Made by a program: the position numbers and the translations under genes. The notes below the pieces were generated by a model. It was given only the letters and a program-made list of their open reading frames with translations, searched no databases and had not been told where the DNA came from. From NCBI RefSeq assembly GCF_009935905.1, contig NZ_PREX01000024.1, positions 1 to 41,177 on the forward strand: DNA of 41,177 bases. Reading direction: 5' to 3'. Shown here one piece after another: positions 25,142 through 34,337 of this stretch; position 1 is the first letter of the stretch, and each line of letters starts with the position of its first letter. Source of the stretch: Alkalibacterium sp. MB6 (lineage in GTDB: Bacteria; Bacillota; Bacilli; Lactobacillales; Carnobacteriaceae_A).

Positions 25142-25552
25142 ATGAAACGAATGCAAAGAATTCAAAAGTTACTTTTTTATATGAACGGACGGTACGGTTA
25201 CGATGAGTTCTCAAAGTTTTTACTTGTTATAGGCTTGTTGTTTGGCATATTATCCAATTTCTTTTTAGGGTATGTCTTGTCTATTTTAGGCATGGCTCTT
25301 ATTGCTTTTGGAGTATTACGAGTGCTCTCTAAAGAGAAAGCCAATAGATTAAAAGAGTTAAGAACCTACCTTAAATTAAAGAATCAAATCACCACACACT
25401 ATGTGAAATTAAAGAACAGGTGGGTTCAGCGTAAAGTCTATAAAGTAACAAAATGTCCCGAATGCAAGCAGAAAGTACGGGTTCCAAGAAAAAATAAAAA
25501 AATACGAATCACCTGTCCAGCTTGTAAAACAAAGTTTGTTAAAAAGACATAA
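25142..25552 (+). CDS. Small membrane protein with C-terminal zinc ribbon
   Basis: A 136-residue protein. Two hydrophobic segments at about 27-45 and 44-62 (FLLVIGLLFGILSNFF, then YVLSILGMALIAFGVL) are followed by a basic linker rich in Lys and Arg. The C terminus is a zinc-ribbon-like module, CPECKQKVRVPRKNKKIRITCPACKTKF in pattern, with Cys pairs CPxC and CPxC spaced by 19 residues. Homologous short proteins of unknown function occur in lactic acid bacteria, as far as I recall. ATG at 25142 has GAGGG only three bases upstream, so ATG at 25151 (MQRIQKLLFY) with a ten-base spacing may be the real start. It lies between unrelated genes with its own promoter. Confidence 0.75.
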   Translation: MKRMQRIQKLLFYMNGRYGYDEFSKFLLVIGLLFGILSNFFLGYVLSILGMALIAFGVLRVLSKEKANRLKELRTYLKLKNQITTHYVKLKNRWVQRKVYKVTKCPECKQKVRVPRKNKKIRITCPACKTKFVKKT

Positions 25553-25575
25553 AGGGTCTTGTTTTGACTTTAAGC

Positions 25576-25590
25576 CGGGTATGATATAAT
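25576..25590 (+). promoter_or_regulatory. Promoter-like element in front of the pth leader terminator
   Basis: TATAAT (25585-25590) with the TGA extension; a TTTGAC lies at the -35 distance (16-base spacer, 25563-25568). The terminator at 25609-25635 lies only about 12 bases after the expected start. Confidence 0.4.
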
Positions 25591-25608
25591 AACAAGATAA
25601 AGAAAAGT

Positions 25609-25635
25609 CTGAACGATTATCCGTTCAGCTTTTTT
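25609..25635 (+). terminator. Intrinsic terminator just upstream of pth
   Basis: CTGAACG (25609-25615) and CGTTCAG (25622-25628) form a perfect stem followed by six T residues. It either ends transcripts from the zinc-ribbon gene or attenuates those from the 25585 promoter. A second TATAAT (25643-25648) follows it and could start pth mRNA. Confidence 0.8.
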
Positions 25636-25673
25636 GCGTGTATATAATAAAAATAGATTTAAGGAGATCCATT

Positions 25674-26237
25674 ATGAAACTCATTATCGGCCTAGGGAAT
25701 CCTGGCGCGAAGTACGCTACTACGAAACATAATATAGGGTTTATAGCCCTGGATGAAATAGCTTATCAAAATGGCTGGGCATTTAACCGGTCTAATTTTG
25801 AGTCTGTTTATGCAGAAGGTATGATTCAATCAGAAAAAGTTAGTTTAATTAAACCTCAAACGTATATGAACGAGTCGGGCAGGAGCGTTAGACAATGGCT
25901 GGATTATTATGATTTGTCAGCAGAAGATATTGTTGTTATTTATGATGATATGGACTTGCCAACAGGTAAAATCAGGTTAAGGCAAAAAGGCAGTGCTGGA
26001 GGACACAACGGTATAAAAAGTTTGGTGTCGCATTTAGGAACGCAACAATTTAACCGTATCCGCATTGGCGTGGGACGGCCGTTTGAAAACCAATCAGTCA
26101 CGTCTCATGTCTTAAGTCCGTTCCATAAGTCGGAACACGACGATATGCTTTTTGCTGTTAAAAAAGCAGCAGATGCAGCTGTCTACTGGGCTCAAGGCCA
26201 TACTTATTTAGATACGATGACAAAATACAATGGATAA
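25674..26237 (+). CDS. pth: Peptidyl-tRNA hydrolase
   Basis: Cleaves peptidyl-tRNA released by ribosome drop-off, recycling tRNA; essential in most bacteria. I place the start at ATG 25674 (MKLIIGLGNPGAKYATTKHN) because AAGGAG lies eight bases upstream and the family begins with this motif; an upstream in-frame GTG at 25638 has no ribosome binding site. The product has 187 residues, as usual. Conserved residues include Asn9, the catalytic His19, Asn66 in TYMNESGR and the Asp pair in VIYDDMDLPTG; GGHNGIKS follows. It lies 23 bases before mfd, the Bacillus order, and both are likely on one mRNA. Confidence 0.96.
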   Translation: MKLIIGLGNPGAKYATTKHNIGFIALDEIAYQNGWAFNRSNFESVYAEGMIQSEKVSLIKPQTYMNESGRSVRQWLDYYDLSAEDIVVIYDDMDLPTGKIRLRQKGSAGGHNGIKSLVSHLGTQQFNRIRIGVGRPFENQSVTSHVLSPFHKSEHDDMLFAVKKAADAAVYWAQGHTYLDTMTKYNG

Positions 26238-26260
26238 CAGTATAAAAAGGAGAAGATGAG

Positions 26261-29200
26261 GTGTCTCAATTACACACATTTTTAGGAGAGAAGTCTTCTG
26301 TTAAAGAGATTTTTGACATGATGCAAGACAATCCAGTCCAGTTGATTACCGGAATGGCCGGCTCAGCGAGGACCTTATTTCTTCAAGCGATGCTTAAGGA
26401 AAAGCAAAAACCCATTATGGTTATTACACAAAACGTGTATTATGCCAATCAATTAATGACAGATTTGACTGGTCTCGTTTCCGATGACCAGCTATTTCTA
26501 TTTTTAGTAGATGATATGATTCACGCAGAAATGTCTATTTCGTCACCTGAAGCACGAGCTGAACGAGTGAAAGCTTTGGACTTTTTGCTAAAAGAAAAAC
26601 CCGGGATAGTGATTCTTCCATTAGCTGGTGCCCGAAAGATTTTGCCGTCACCGATTAAATTTAAAGAAGCGGAAATCACATTCGAAATGGGTAAAGAAGT
26701 TGATAGTGATGCATTACCTTATAAGTTAACTGAAATGGGCTACACAAGGGAGCATCAAGTCTCCACACCGGGTGAGTATAGTATACGAGGTGGGATTATC
26801 GATGTGTATCCCTTAACCGAAGAAAACCCGATCCGGATTGAATTGTTTGACGTTGAAGTGGACTCTTTACGTTATTTTGACGCGGACACGCAGCGGTCAA
26901 AGGAGAACGTGGAAGCGGTCACTATCATTCCTGCAACAGACACCTTATTGTTAATGGAAGAGAAAGAACAAATAGTTGGACGGTTCGAACAAGCACTGAC
27001 GAGCTCTTTAAAGAAAATGAAAGAAGCAGATCGCCAAGAAGCTTTATTGAAGCAATTAACACCTATTATTGATGCAGTTAAAGAAGATGTCTTTATGGAT
27101 GAACTAGCCCGTTATGCAGATTTACTATACGATGACAAAGCATCCATTTTCGATTACATCTCAACCAATGGTATCGTCGTAATGGATGAATACCCTAGAA
27201 TTTTGGAAAATGATGCTCGACTTGATCAAGAAGAAGCAGAATGGGTGACCTCTCAATTAGAATATGGACATGTGTTTTATGATCAGGCCTTTTCATTACC
27301 CTTTAGAGATGAATTAAAATCTAAAAAATTAACCCAACTTTACTTCGCATTATTCCAAAAGGGTATGAAGGGGTTAAAGTTAGATGCCATTCATCCCTTC
27401 CAATACCGACAAATGCAAAATTTTTATGGTCAGATGAATTTAGTTAAAACTGAAATGGACCGTTGGGAAAAACAGCAGTACACAGTCATCGTCATGACAG
27501 AAAACCAAGAACGAGCAGAAAAAGTACACCAGACCTTGCTGAACTTTGATATACCAAGCATCTTGTCAGACGATCAGGCAATCAACTTTGGGAAAATTCA
27601 AGTAATTAGTGGAAGTGTGCAAAACGGATTCGAGTTGCCGGCTGAAAAATTAGCTGTTTTAACGGAAAAAGAATTGTTTAATCGAATAGCTAAGAAAAAG
27701 GTGAGGCGCCAAAACATTACGAATGCGGAACGCTTGAAGAGTTATACTGAGTTAAACAAGGGCGATTATGTCGTTCACGTTAACCATGGTATTGGTCAAT
27801 TTTTAGGAATGGAAACAATGGAAATCGCTGGAGTGCACCAAGACTATTTATCTGTTGTCTATAGTGATTCCTCAAAACTTTTCATACCTGTCACTCAAAT
27901 TAACCTGCTGCAAAAATATGTTTCAGCTGAGGGTAAAACACCTAAAATGAACAAGCTAGGTGGAACAGCTTGGGCAAAAACGAAGAAACGAGTCGCGTCT
28001 CAAGTTGAAGATATTGCTGATGAGTTGATTGAATTGTATGCTGAACGTGAGCGGAAAAAAGGGTTTGCCTATTCAAAAGAGAATGCCTATCAGCAAGAAT
28101 TTGAGGATGCGTTTCCTTACACAGAAACAGAGGATCAATTACGCTCGATTGAAGAAATTAAGCGTGATATGGAGCGTGTCCGACCAATGGATCGTTTGCT
28201 TGTAGGTGACGTGGGATACGGAAAAACCGAAGTAGCGATGCGAGCGATGTTTAAAGCGGTTCAAGATGGCAAACAAGTAGCCTTTTTAGTTCCTACCACT
28301 GTACTTGCTCAACAGCATTATGAAACGCTGATTGAACGGTTTGCTGATTTCCCTGTTGAAATAGGGCTGATGAGTCGTTTTAGAACGAGTAAGCAACTAA
28401 AAGAAACAGTGGATGGTTTAAAGAAAGGCCAAGTGGATATTGTCGTTGGGACCCATCGAGTGTTGTCAAAAGACGTCATTTTTCAAGATTTAGGCCTCGT
28501 AGTGGTCGATGAAGAGCAACGCTTTGGTGTAAAGCACAAAGAACGCTTAAAACAATTGAAAAACGAAGTCGATGTGTTAACATTGACAGCCACACCTATT
28601 CCGCGAACGCTCCATATGTCTATTCTTGGCGTGAGGGATTTATCAGTTATTGAGACACCACCAGCTAACCGCTACCCTGTCCAGACTTATGTTATGGAAA
28701 TGAATGGAGCAGTTGTGGCGGAGTCGATGCAACGTGAATTGGCCAGAGGAGGGCAAGTGTTCTTCTTGCATAACCGAGTCAGTACAATAGAGCAACGTGC
28801 AGATGAATTGCAGCAATTAGTACCCGAAGCACGTGTGGGGTTTGCTCATGGTCAAATGACCGAGAATCAGCTGGAAAACGTGTTGTTCCAATTTCTTCAA
28901 GGGGATTACGATGTGTTGGTTACCACAACAATTATTGAAACAGGTATTGATATGCCAAATGTCAACACTTTAATTGTTGAGGATGCAGACCGTATGGGCT
29001 TGTCTCAGTTGTATCAGTTACGGGGACGAGTGGGACGTAGCAGTCGCATTGCTTACGCCTACTTTATGCACCAACCAAATAAAGTCTTGACCGAAGTGAG
29101 TGAGAAACGTCTCCAAGCTATAAAAGATTTTACTGAACTAGGATCAGGTTTTAAAATCGCGATGAGAGACTTGGCTATTAGAGGAGCAGGAAACTTACTC

Positions 29201-29773
29201 GGTCAACAGCAACATGGCTTTATTGACAGTGTCGGGTATGATTTATATACACAGATGTTAGCTGAAGCTGTGTCACGCAAAAGAGGAGAGGCAGAAACGC
29301 CGAAAACAGTTGTTGAAATGGAATTATCTGTGGATGCTTACTTGCCTGGAACCTATATTGAAGATGAGCGTCAAAAAATCGAATTGTACAAACGTATTCG
29401 TCAGTTCGAATCCGAAGATGATTACGTGGAATTGCAGGATGAACTCATCGATCGATTTGGTGACTATCCTCAAGAAGTCTCAGACTTACTGTCAGTTGGC
29501 CTGTTGAAGATGTATAGTGAACGCGCACTTATCGAACACATTAAACGGGTGAATAATAAGGTGACGGTTAGCTTCTCAAGTGAAGGGACTCGTCACATGC
29601 CATTGCCGGAAGTATTTAAAGCGTTAAAAGAGATCACGTTAAAGACAGACATGACTGTTGAGAAACAATTGGAAATAGAATTTCAACTGCCAAGACGGAT
29701 TAATCATAATGAATGGCTTGACTCCATTATCTTATTTGCAAAAAACTGTTCTGAAGTCATGACAAACTTATAG
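26261..29773 (+). CDS. mfd: Transcription-repair coupling factor
   Basis: Mfd removes RNA polymerase stalled at DNA lesions and recruits the UvrABC excision machinery. At 1170 residues it has normal length. The N-terminal UvrB-like domains (about 1-330) include GEYSIRGGIIDVYPL. The RNA-polymerase interaction domain (about 480-550) has LNKGDYVVHVNHGIGQFLGMET. The translocase motor (about 590-950) has Walker A GDVGYGKT (649-656), the DEEQ box (750-753), TATPIPRTL, and the RG motif QLRGRVGRSSR. The C-terminal regulatory domain follows. GTG at 26261 is the start, with AAGGAG upstream. It is cotranscribed with pth. Confidence 0.97.
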   Translation: MSQLHTFLGEKSSVKEIFDMMQDNPVQLITGMAGSARTLFLQAMLKEKQKPIMVITQNVYYANQLMTDLTGLVSDDQLFLFLVDDMIHAEMSISSPEARAERVKALDFLLKEKPGIVILPLAGARKILPSPIKFKEAEITFEMGKEVDSDALPYKLTEMGYTREHQVSTPGEYSIRGGIIDVYPLTEENPIRIELFDVEVDSLRYFDADTQRSKENVEAVTIIPATDTLLLMEEKEQIVGRFEQALTSSLKKMKEADRQEALLKQLTPIIDAVKEDVFMDELARYADLLYDDKASIFDYISTNGIVVMDEYPRILENDARLDQEEAEWVTSQLEYGHVFYDQAFSLPFRDELKSKKLTQLYFALFQKGMKGLKLDAIHPFQYRQMQNFYGQMNLVKTEMDRWEKQQYTVIVMTENQERAEKVHQTLLNFDIPSILSDDQAINFGKIQVISGSVQNGFELPAEKLAVLTEKELFNRIAKKKVRRQNITNAERLKSYTELNKGDYVVHVNHGIGQFLGMETMEIAGVHQDYLSVVYSDSSKLFIPVTQINLLQKYVSAEGKTPKMNKLGGTAWAKTKKRVASQVEDIADELIELYAERERKKGFAYSKENAYQQEFEDAFPYTETEDQLRSIEEIKRDMERVRPMDRLLVGDVGYGKTEVAMRAMFKAVQDGKQVAFLVPTTVLAQQHYETLIERFADFPVEIGLMSRFRTSKQLKETVDGLKKGQVDIVVGTHRVLSKDVIFQDLGLVVVDEEQRFGVKHKERLKQLKNEVDVLTLTATPIPRTLHMSILGVRDLSVIETPPANRYPVQTYVMEMNGAVVAESMQRELARGGQVFFLHNRVSTIEQRADELQQLVPEARVGFAHGQMTENQLENVLFQFLQGDYDVLVTTTIIETGIDMPNVNTLIVEDADRMGLSQLYQLRGRVGRSSRIAYAYFMHQPNKVLTEVSEKRLQAIKDFTELGSGFKIAMRDLAIRGAGNLLGQQQHGFIDSVGYDLYTQMLAEAVSRKRGEAETPKTVVEMELSVDAYLPGTYIEDERQKIELYKRIRQFESEDDYVELQDELIDRFGDYPQEVSDLLSVGLLKMYSERALIEHIKRVNNKVTVSFSSEGTRHMPLPEVFKALKEITLKTDMTVEKQLEIEFQLPRRINHNEWLDSIILFAKNCSEVMTNL

Positions 29774-29910
29774 GATAAAGAACAAAGTAAGCTGTCAGCT
29801 TCTAAGGCTAGTGAGTTGAGCGAGAATAAGATAGAAGATGCTTAAGTCATTAAGGCATCATTGTCAATGCGATTCATAAGTGACTAGTCTTTATAAGAGG
29901 GAGTAAACCT

Positions 29911-30636
29911 ATGACAGGCGGAAATGTTATATTTGATGAATTGTGTCAAGTTTTATCGATTAGTATCGAAGAAGGCATTCAGTTACTAGATGCGTCCCAT
30001 GTGAACCGGGATACCATTCAAACTGGCCAGAATGTTATTGTCTGCAATGTTCCCGATGCCAGTTTAACCAAAGAATTGAAAGAAACCTTACTCGCGAAAT
30101 ACCCGGCTGACCATTCTATCGCACTTATCAAAACAAAAGACCTGACTAAAGAGTCAGTCACTTGGTTGTTACTGCAGGAATTAGACCAGTCTGAAAGTGT
30201 CTACTATAAGAAGTTACTTTATCTTCCGCCGCTTTCGTTGGATGAACAAGTGACCTCTCTTTCTACTCTTCAACACTACATTGATCGAGTGACCGGACCG
30301 GGTGGAGATGTTTGGATTCAGGAACAGACACCGCAATCGCTTATAAAATATGTAAAAGAAGAAACACAAGAGTTAATAGAAGCAATTGAAAGAAAAGACA
30401 CCGATAATTGGAAAGAAGAATTAGGAGATGTGCTGGTTCAGATTCTGTATCAAACGAATAGCGCTGAAAAAGAGGGCTCTTTTACATTTGAAGAGGTTTT
30501 AGAAGAAGTGAATCGTAAAATAAGAAGGCGTCATCCCCATGTGTTTGATGGCGTAAAAGCAGAGACGCCCGAGGAAGTCGATACCCTATGGCAAAAAATA
30601 AAGCAAGAAGAAAAGAGGAGAAAGAATGAGGCTTGA
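29911..30636 (+). CDS. MazG-domain protein, YabN type lacking half of the methylase domain
   Basis: The C-terminal part (about residues 120-235) is a MazG-type nucleotide pyrophosphohydrolase: VTGPGGDVWIQEQT, EETQELIEAIE and NWKEELGDVLVQI give the EExxE...ExxD metal site, and RRHPHVFDG the late motif. The N-terminal part (about 10-112, EGIQLLDASHVNRDTIQTGQ to LYLPPL) resembles only the second half of the tetrapyrrole methylase domain of Bacillus YabN; the first half, which binds S-adenosylmethionine, is missing. So methyltransferase activity is not expected, while pyrophosphohydrolase activity is. It stands between mfd and rqcP exactly where yabN lies in Bacillus, and overlaps rqcP by 11 bases. 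ATG follows GAGGGAG. The preceding 137 bases hold no further gene. Confidence 0.85.
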   Translation: MTGGNVIFDELCQVLSISIEEGIQLLDASHVNRDTIQTGQNVIVCNVPDASLTKELKETLLAKYPADHSIALIKTKDLTKESVTWLLLQELDQSESVYYKKLLYLPPLSLDEQVTSLSTLQHYIDRVTGPGGDVWIQEQTPQSLIKYVKEETQELIEAIERKDTDNWKEELGDVLVQILYQTNSAEKEGSFTFEEVLEEVNRKIRRRHPHVFDGVKAETPEEVDTLWQKIKQEEKRRKNEA

Positions 30637-30892
30637 CAAATATCTTAAAGTATCTCGGATTATCAAAAGACGTACAGTAGCAAAAGAAATTGCAGATAAA
30701 GACCGTATCCTAATTAATGGGAGACCGTCTAAATCGTCCAGTCAAGTAGCTGTTGGAGATGAACTAACCATTCAATTTGGAAACAAGACGTTAATCGTTA
30801 AAGTCGATGATATTAAAGACACAACAAAAAAAGATGAAGCGAAAGACTTGTATACCGTTATTGAAGAAAGCTACAAAGAGGATAGTAGATAG
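30626..30892 (+). CDS. rqcP: RqcP, S4-domain ribosome quality control protein
   Basis: An 88-residue S4 RNA-binding protein (MRLDKYLKVSRIIKRRTVAKEI, then ILINGRPSKSSSQVAVGDELTIQFG). The family (YabO, HslR-like, renamed RqcP) binds the stalled 50S subunit with RqcH and helps polyalanine tailing of stalled nascent chains. Its start overlaps the end of the MazG-domain gene by 11 bases, so translation is likely coupled; the RBS AGAGGAG is inside that gene. The order yabN-yabO is as in Bacillus. A strong terminator follows. Confidence 0.93.
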   Translation: MRLDKYLKVSRIIKRRTVAKEIADKDRILINGRPSKSSSQVAVGDELTIQFGNKTLIVKVDDIKDTTKKDEAKDLYTVIEESYKEDSR

Positions 30893-30906
30893 AAGAAAGA
30901 TTAGCG

Positions 30907-30949
30907 AAAGGCAATGTGACCCAATGAAAAGGTCGCCTTGCCTTTTTTT
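30907..30949 (+). terminator. Intrinsic terminator of rqcP
   Basis: AAAGGCAA (30907-30914) pairs with TTGCCTTT (30938-30945), with inner GACC/GGTC, then T residues. Confidence 0.85.
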
Positions 30950-31015
30950 AATTTCACACTCGTTTAGTGATCCTTAAAACAAAAAAGACACCATTAAATA
31001 TTTATGTGTCGGTTC

Positions 31016-31044
31016 TTTCAAATGTATCGCTTTCTTGTTATACT
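31016..31044 (+). promoter_or_regulatory. Promoter of divIC
   Basis: TTTCAA (31016-31021), 17-base spacer, TATACT (31039-31044) with the TGT extension. Confidence 0.55.
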
Positions 31045-31092
31045 CTTAAGTAACTAATAGACGGAAAAGTTATTTGAAAAGGGGAAACTGAT

Positions 31093-31554
31093 ATGAAAGC
31101 TGAAAAAAAAGAAGCATCGATCACTCGCATTCATAGTCCATACATAAAAAATAAAACATTGGCAGATATAAGAGAGTACAAACGCAAGAGAAAACTAAAA
31201 ATGAGAATGCAACTTATTGTTGCTATCGGTATCTTTTTTGTTCTTTTGAGAGGTAGTACTCTTATTAAAAACTACAGTCAAGTGAGTGTTTTAGAACAAG
31301 AACGAGCTGAAGCTGAAGAGACCCTTCATTCACTGGATTTGCATCAAGATGAGTTAGAGTATTACATCACGTTGCTTGAAGATGAAGAGTACGTGGCAAA
31401 GCTAGCGCGCAGTGAGTATTACTTAACAAAAGATAATGAGATTGTATTTAGCTTCCCCGATGACAAAAGGCCAGATCATTTAGGAGTCATTAACGGCGAA
31501 CAATCAGGAGCCAATGAAGATGGTGAAGCGGAAGAAAATGGAGATGAGGAGTAA
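31093..31554 (+). CDS. divIC: Septum formation initiator DivIC
   Basis: A bitopic divisome protein that forms a complex with FtsL and DivIB at the septum. The 153 residues have a basic cytoplasmic N terminus (KRKRKLKMRMQ), one membrane segment (about 37-55, LIVAIGIFFVLLRGSTLI), a short extracellular coiled coil (VLEQERAEAEETLHSLDLHQDELEYYI) and the family C-terminal motif DEEYVAKLARSEYYLTKDNEIVFSFP. The acidic tail (NEDGEAEENGDEE) is longer than usual. It precedes the S1-domain gene, the Bacillus divIC-yabR order. GGGG is seen upstream of ATG. Confidence 0.93.
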   Translation: MKAEKKEASITRIHSPYIKNKTLADIREYKRKRKLKMRMQLIVAIGIFFVLLRGSTLIKNYSQVSVLEQERAEAEETLHSLDLHQDELEYYITLLEDEEYVAKLARSEYYLTKDNEIVFSFPDDKRPDHLGVINGEQSGANEDGEAEENGDEE

Positions 31555-31602
31555 AAACACGAACAAAAGCCTATGAAAAGCGGATAATAGACTATTTAAG
31601 CT

Positions 31603-31630
31603 TTTACATCACTCTCGTTCGTGTTATAAT
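31603..31630 (+). promoter_or_regulatory. Promoter of the S1-domain gene
   Basis: TTTACA (31603-31608), 16-base spacer, perfect TATAAT (31625-31630) with the TGT extension. Confidence 0.65.
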
Positions 31631-31664
31631 TACTGCAAATATACTAGGAGGAAAAGTAAAAAAC

Positions 31665-32132
31665 ATGTCAATTGAAGTTGGAAGCAAAGTAGAAGGTAAA
31701 GTAACGGGTATTGCTAATTTTGGTGCATTTATTGATTTAGGCAATAATCAAACAGGGTTAGTGCACATCAGTGAAGTATCAGATAGTTATGTTGAGAATA
31801 TCAACGAAGAATTAGAGGTTGGCCAGACAGTAACAGTTAAAGTTTTATCCATAGCTAACGATGGAAAGATTGGTTTGTCTATTCGTAAAGCTCAAGAAAA
31901 ACCTGCTGCAGAGGCTTCCAAAAGACCAACAGTAGCTCCACGTCGTGAACGCAGTGACAGAAACGATAGAAATGATCGTCCAAGTCATTCTAACAGGGGA
32001 CCAGCTCCTTCTAGAAAACAAGACTTTGACTCGTTAATGAGCTCATTCTTAAAAGACAGTGAAGACCGTCTAACATCAATTAAGCGCAATACTGAAAACA
32101 AACGCGGTGGCCGTGGTGGTAGAAGAAGCTAA
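31665..32132 (+). CDS. yabR: S1 RNA-binding domain protein (YabR/GSP13 type)
   Basis: A 155-residue protein. Residues about 1-75 are one S1 domain: VGSKVEGKVTGIANFGAFIDL, GLVHISEVSDSYVENINE and VGQTVTVKVLSI. Residues about 80-155 are a basic, disordered tail rich in Arg, Asp, Asn, Ser and Gly, with DRNDRND repeats and a terminal RGGRGGRR, an RGG-like RNA-binding tail. The family (YabR, general stress protein 13) associates with ribosomes. A strong AGGAGG lies before ATG, and its own promoter with extended -10 suggests high expression. The order divIC-yabR-tilS-hpt-ftsH is the Bacillus one. Confidence 0.9.
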   Translation: MSIEVGSKVEGKVTGIANFGAFIDLGNNQTGLVHISEVSDSYVENINEELEVGQTVTVKVLSIANDGKIGLSIRKAQEKPAAEASKRPTVAPRRERSDRNDRNDRPSHSNRGPAPSRKQDFDSLMSSFLKDSEDRLTSIKRNTENKRGGRGGRRS

Positions 32133-32195
32133 GCTACTAGCAGACTTGTTTTTAAACTGTTTGTTAATGATGACATTATAAATAAGAGGCAATGA

Positions 32196-32226
32196 AGGGT
32201 TTAGGGGGTTCCCTGAACCCTTTTTT
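32196..32226 (+). terminator. Intrinsic terminator after the S1-domain gene
   Basis: AGGGTT (32196-32201) and AGGG pair with CCCT and AACCCT (32216-32221); six T residues follow. Confidence 0.85.
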
Positions 32227-32285
32227 CAATCAATGCCTTGCTAATACTGAGTGAGTTTGACAGAAAGTAAAAGGCAGGTGAAAAA

Positions 32286-33692
32286 ATGTCCCTGTATAAC
32301 CAATTTGAAAACCATGTGTCCACTCGTTTTAAATGGACCAATAATGAACCCATAGTGGTTGCTGTTTCTGGAGGAGTCGATTCCATTGTCCTCCTAGATT
32401 TACTCGCGCGCTTGCCCCGACACCTCAAACCGAAGTGTATCATAGCCCATATTAACCATCACCTTAGAGCAGAGTCTGATGAAGAAGAACAATTTGTTCG
32501 TCAACTAGCAGCTAAAGAAGGCCTATCCATTTGTGTCCATCACTGGGAAAAGAAGGGTCACCCCATTTCTGGCATTGAAGAAGCCGCTCGTCACGTACGT
32601 TATCGGTTCTTTAATCAAGTGGCACAAGAAATGGGAGCTCAATACATCCTGACAGCTCACCATCAAAATGATCAGGTCGAAACGATTATGATGAAATGGG
32701 TTCGAGGCAGTTCACTGGAAGAGCTGACCGGTATAAAAGAAGTCAGAAGGAGCGGTGAACATAGTATTCTCCGTCCATTGCTACCATTTTCAAAAGCTCA
32801 GCTTATCCGGCATGCAAAAATGAATGAATTGAATTGGGTAGAAGACACCAGTAATCAATCAATGACCTTCTCAAGGAATCGCTTCAGGAACTCCATCATA
32901 CCTCTTATGAAAGAAGAAAATCAGGCTGTAGAAGAGAATGTTATTCGAATTTCAAACGAAATTAGCGAATGGCTAGACATCATCACGCCTTGTATTGAAG
33001 CAGAAGTAAAGAGGACGACGTCAATAACAACAGAATCCTTAACCTTAGACATTCCACATTGGCTCAGTCTTAATGAAGCATTAAGAAAAAGAGTGTTAAC
33101 TAAAGCGCTGATTCTTTGGAATCCTGACGGAAAACTCTTGGTCAAGCAAAAGCATATTGAGTTAATCAATGACTGGTTAAAGGAATCAAAACCTAATGCA
33201 TCCATCGATTTATCAAACGGTTTGATTGCTCAAAGAAGCTACGATACATGCTCGATTGTCCAAAAAGTCCAGTCACAACAGCATGGTTTACTTGTTGAAG
33301 GAAAATTAATTAATCAACTAAATAGGTGGGTTCGACTAAGTAAAAACGAAAAGATAGGTTTATTTACATTGAGTGCTTACGAAAAGATGACCCTAAAAAA
33401 TACAGAGACTCTTTTTCTAGGAAATGAAGTGGCTTTACCTTTAAACATTAGGCATAGGAAAAATGGGGACCGAATGACAGTTAAAGGTCTCAATGGGACA
33501 AAAAAACTTAAATCTATCTTTATTGATGACAAAGTACCTTTACAGGAAAGAAATCAAGCATGGGTAGTGGAGGACGATGAGGGTACAATCATTTGGGTAA
33601 TAGGCTACAGAGAATCGTCGTTGTCACTTGACCCCATAACTGATACAATTATCTACGTACTTGTATACGAACAAGAAACTCAAGATGACTAA
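32286..33692 (+). CDS. tilS: tRNA(Ile)-lysidine synthetase
   Basis: Modifies C34 of the AUA-reading tRNA(Ile) to lysidine with ATP and lysine, changing both codon and amino acid identity; essential. The 468 residues hold the N-type ATP pyrophosphatase domain with the PP-loop SGGVDS at 28-33, [14 protein letters not shown], and [12 protein letters not shown]. The middle linker and the C-terminal TilS domain (about 390-460, [30 protein letters not shown]) follow. AGGTG lies before ATG. The end is 37 bases before hpt, and the two are likely cotranscribed, as in most Firmicutes. Confidence 0.95.
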   Translation: MSLYNQFENHVSTRFKWTNNEPIVVAVSGGVDSIVLLDLLARLPRHLKPKCIIAHINHHLRAESDEEEQFVRQLAAKEGLSICVHHWEKKGHPISGIEEAARHVRYRFFNQVAQEMGAQYILTAHHQNDQVETIMMKWVRGSSLEELTGIKEVRRSGEHSILRPLLPFSKAQLIRHAKMNELNWVEDTSNQSMTFSRNRFRNSIIPLMKEENQAVEENVIRISNEISEWLDIITPCIEAEVKRTTSITTESLTLDIPHWLSLNEALRKRVLTKALILWNPDGKLLVKQKHIELINDWLKESKPNASIDLSNGLIAQRSYDTCSIVQKVQSQQHGLLVEGKLINQLNRWVRLSKNEKIGLFTLSAYEKMTLKNTETLFLGNEVALPLNIRHRKNGDRMTVKGLNGTKKLKSIFIDDKVPLQERNQAWVVEDDEGTIIWVIGYRESSLSLDPITDTIIYVLVYEQETQDD

Positions 33693-33729
33693 AGGTGCAG
33701 GAAATCTTTACAAAAAGGAGAACGTACTA

Positions 33730-34266
33730 ATGAGAAACGATATGGAACGGATTTTAATATCTGAGGAAGAAATTCAAAACAAGGTTAAAGAATTAGCAAA
33801 AGAATTGGAAAAAGAGTATGATGGAAAAAATCCTTTGCTTGTTTGTGTGTTAAAAGGAGCGATGCCTTTCATGGCTGATCTCATAAAAGAAATGAATATT
33901 TATTTAGAAATAGACTTTATGGATGTGTCAAGTTACGGAAGTGCTACTGTTTCTTCGGGTGAAGTTAAAATACTTAAAGATTTAGATACTAATGTAGAGG
34001 GCCGTCACGTCCTGTTCGTGGAAGACATTATTGATACAGGTGGTACCTTGTCTTATTTGAAAGACATGTTTAATTACAGAAAAGCGGCATCTGTAAAAAT
34101 AGTCACCCTAGTGGACAAACCAACAGGCCGCAAGAAAGCTATTGAAGCTGATTGGGTTGGATTCACGGTTCCAGACGAATTTGTAGTAGGGTATGGATTA
34201 GACTACATTGAAAATTATCGTAACCTTCCGTTTATTGGTATACTAAAGCCCGAAATATATAGCTAG
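33730..34266 (+). CDS. hpt: Hypoxanthine phosphoribosyltransferase
   Basis: Salvages hypoxanthine and guanine to IMP and GMP with PRPP. I set the start at ATG 33730 ([15 protein letters not shown]) since AAAAAGGAG is about nine bases upstream; the open frame runs back into tilS but has no matching signal, and ATG 33742 is a possible later start. The 178-residue length is usual. Motifs: [21 protein letters not shown], and the PRPP loop [13 protein letters not shown] (94-106); the C-terminal [18 protein letters not shown] is typical. The tilS-hpt-ftsH order is conserved. A separate ftsH promoter lies after it. Confidence 0.95.
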   Translation: MRNDMERILISEEEIQNKVKELAKELEKEYDGKNPLLVCVLKGAMPFMADLIKEMNIYLEIDFMDVSSYGSATVSSGEVKILKDLDTNVEGRHVLFVEDIIDTGGTLSYLKDMFNYRKAASVKIVTLVDKPTGRKKAIEADWVGFTVPDEFVVGYGLDYIENYRNLPFIGILKPEIYS

Positions 34267-34337
34267 TGAACAGATTAGCAGGGAAATGAAAAGTCTTTAT
34301 TTTTTCACAATCCATGCGAAACATCAAACATTTTTCA

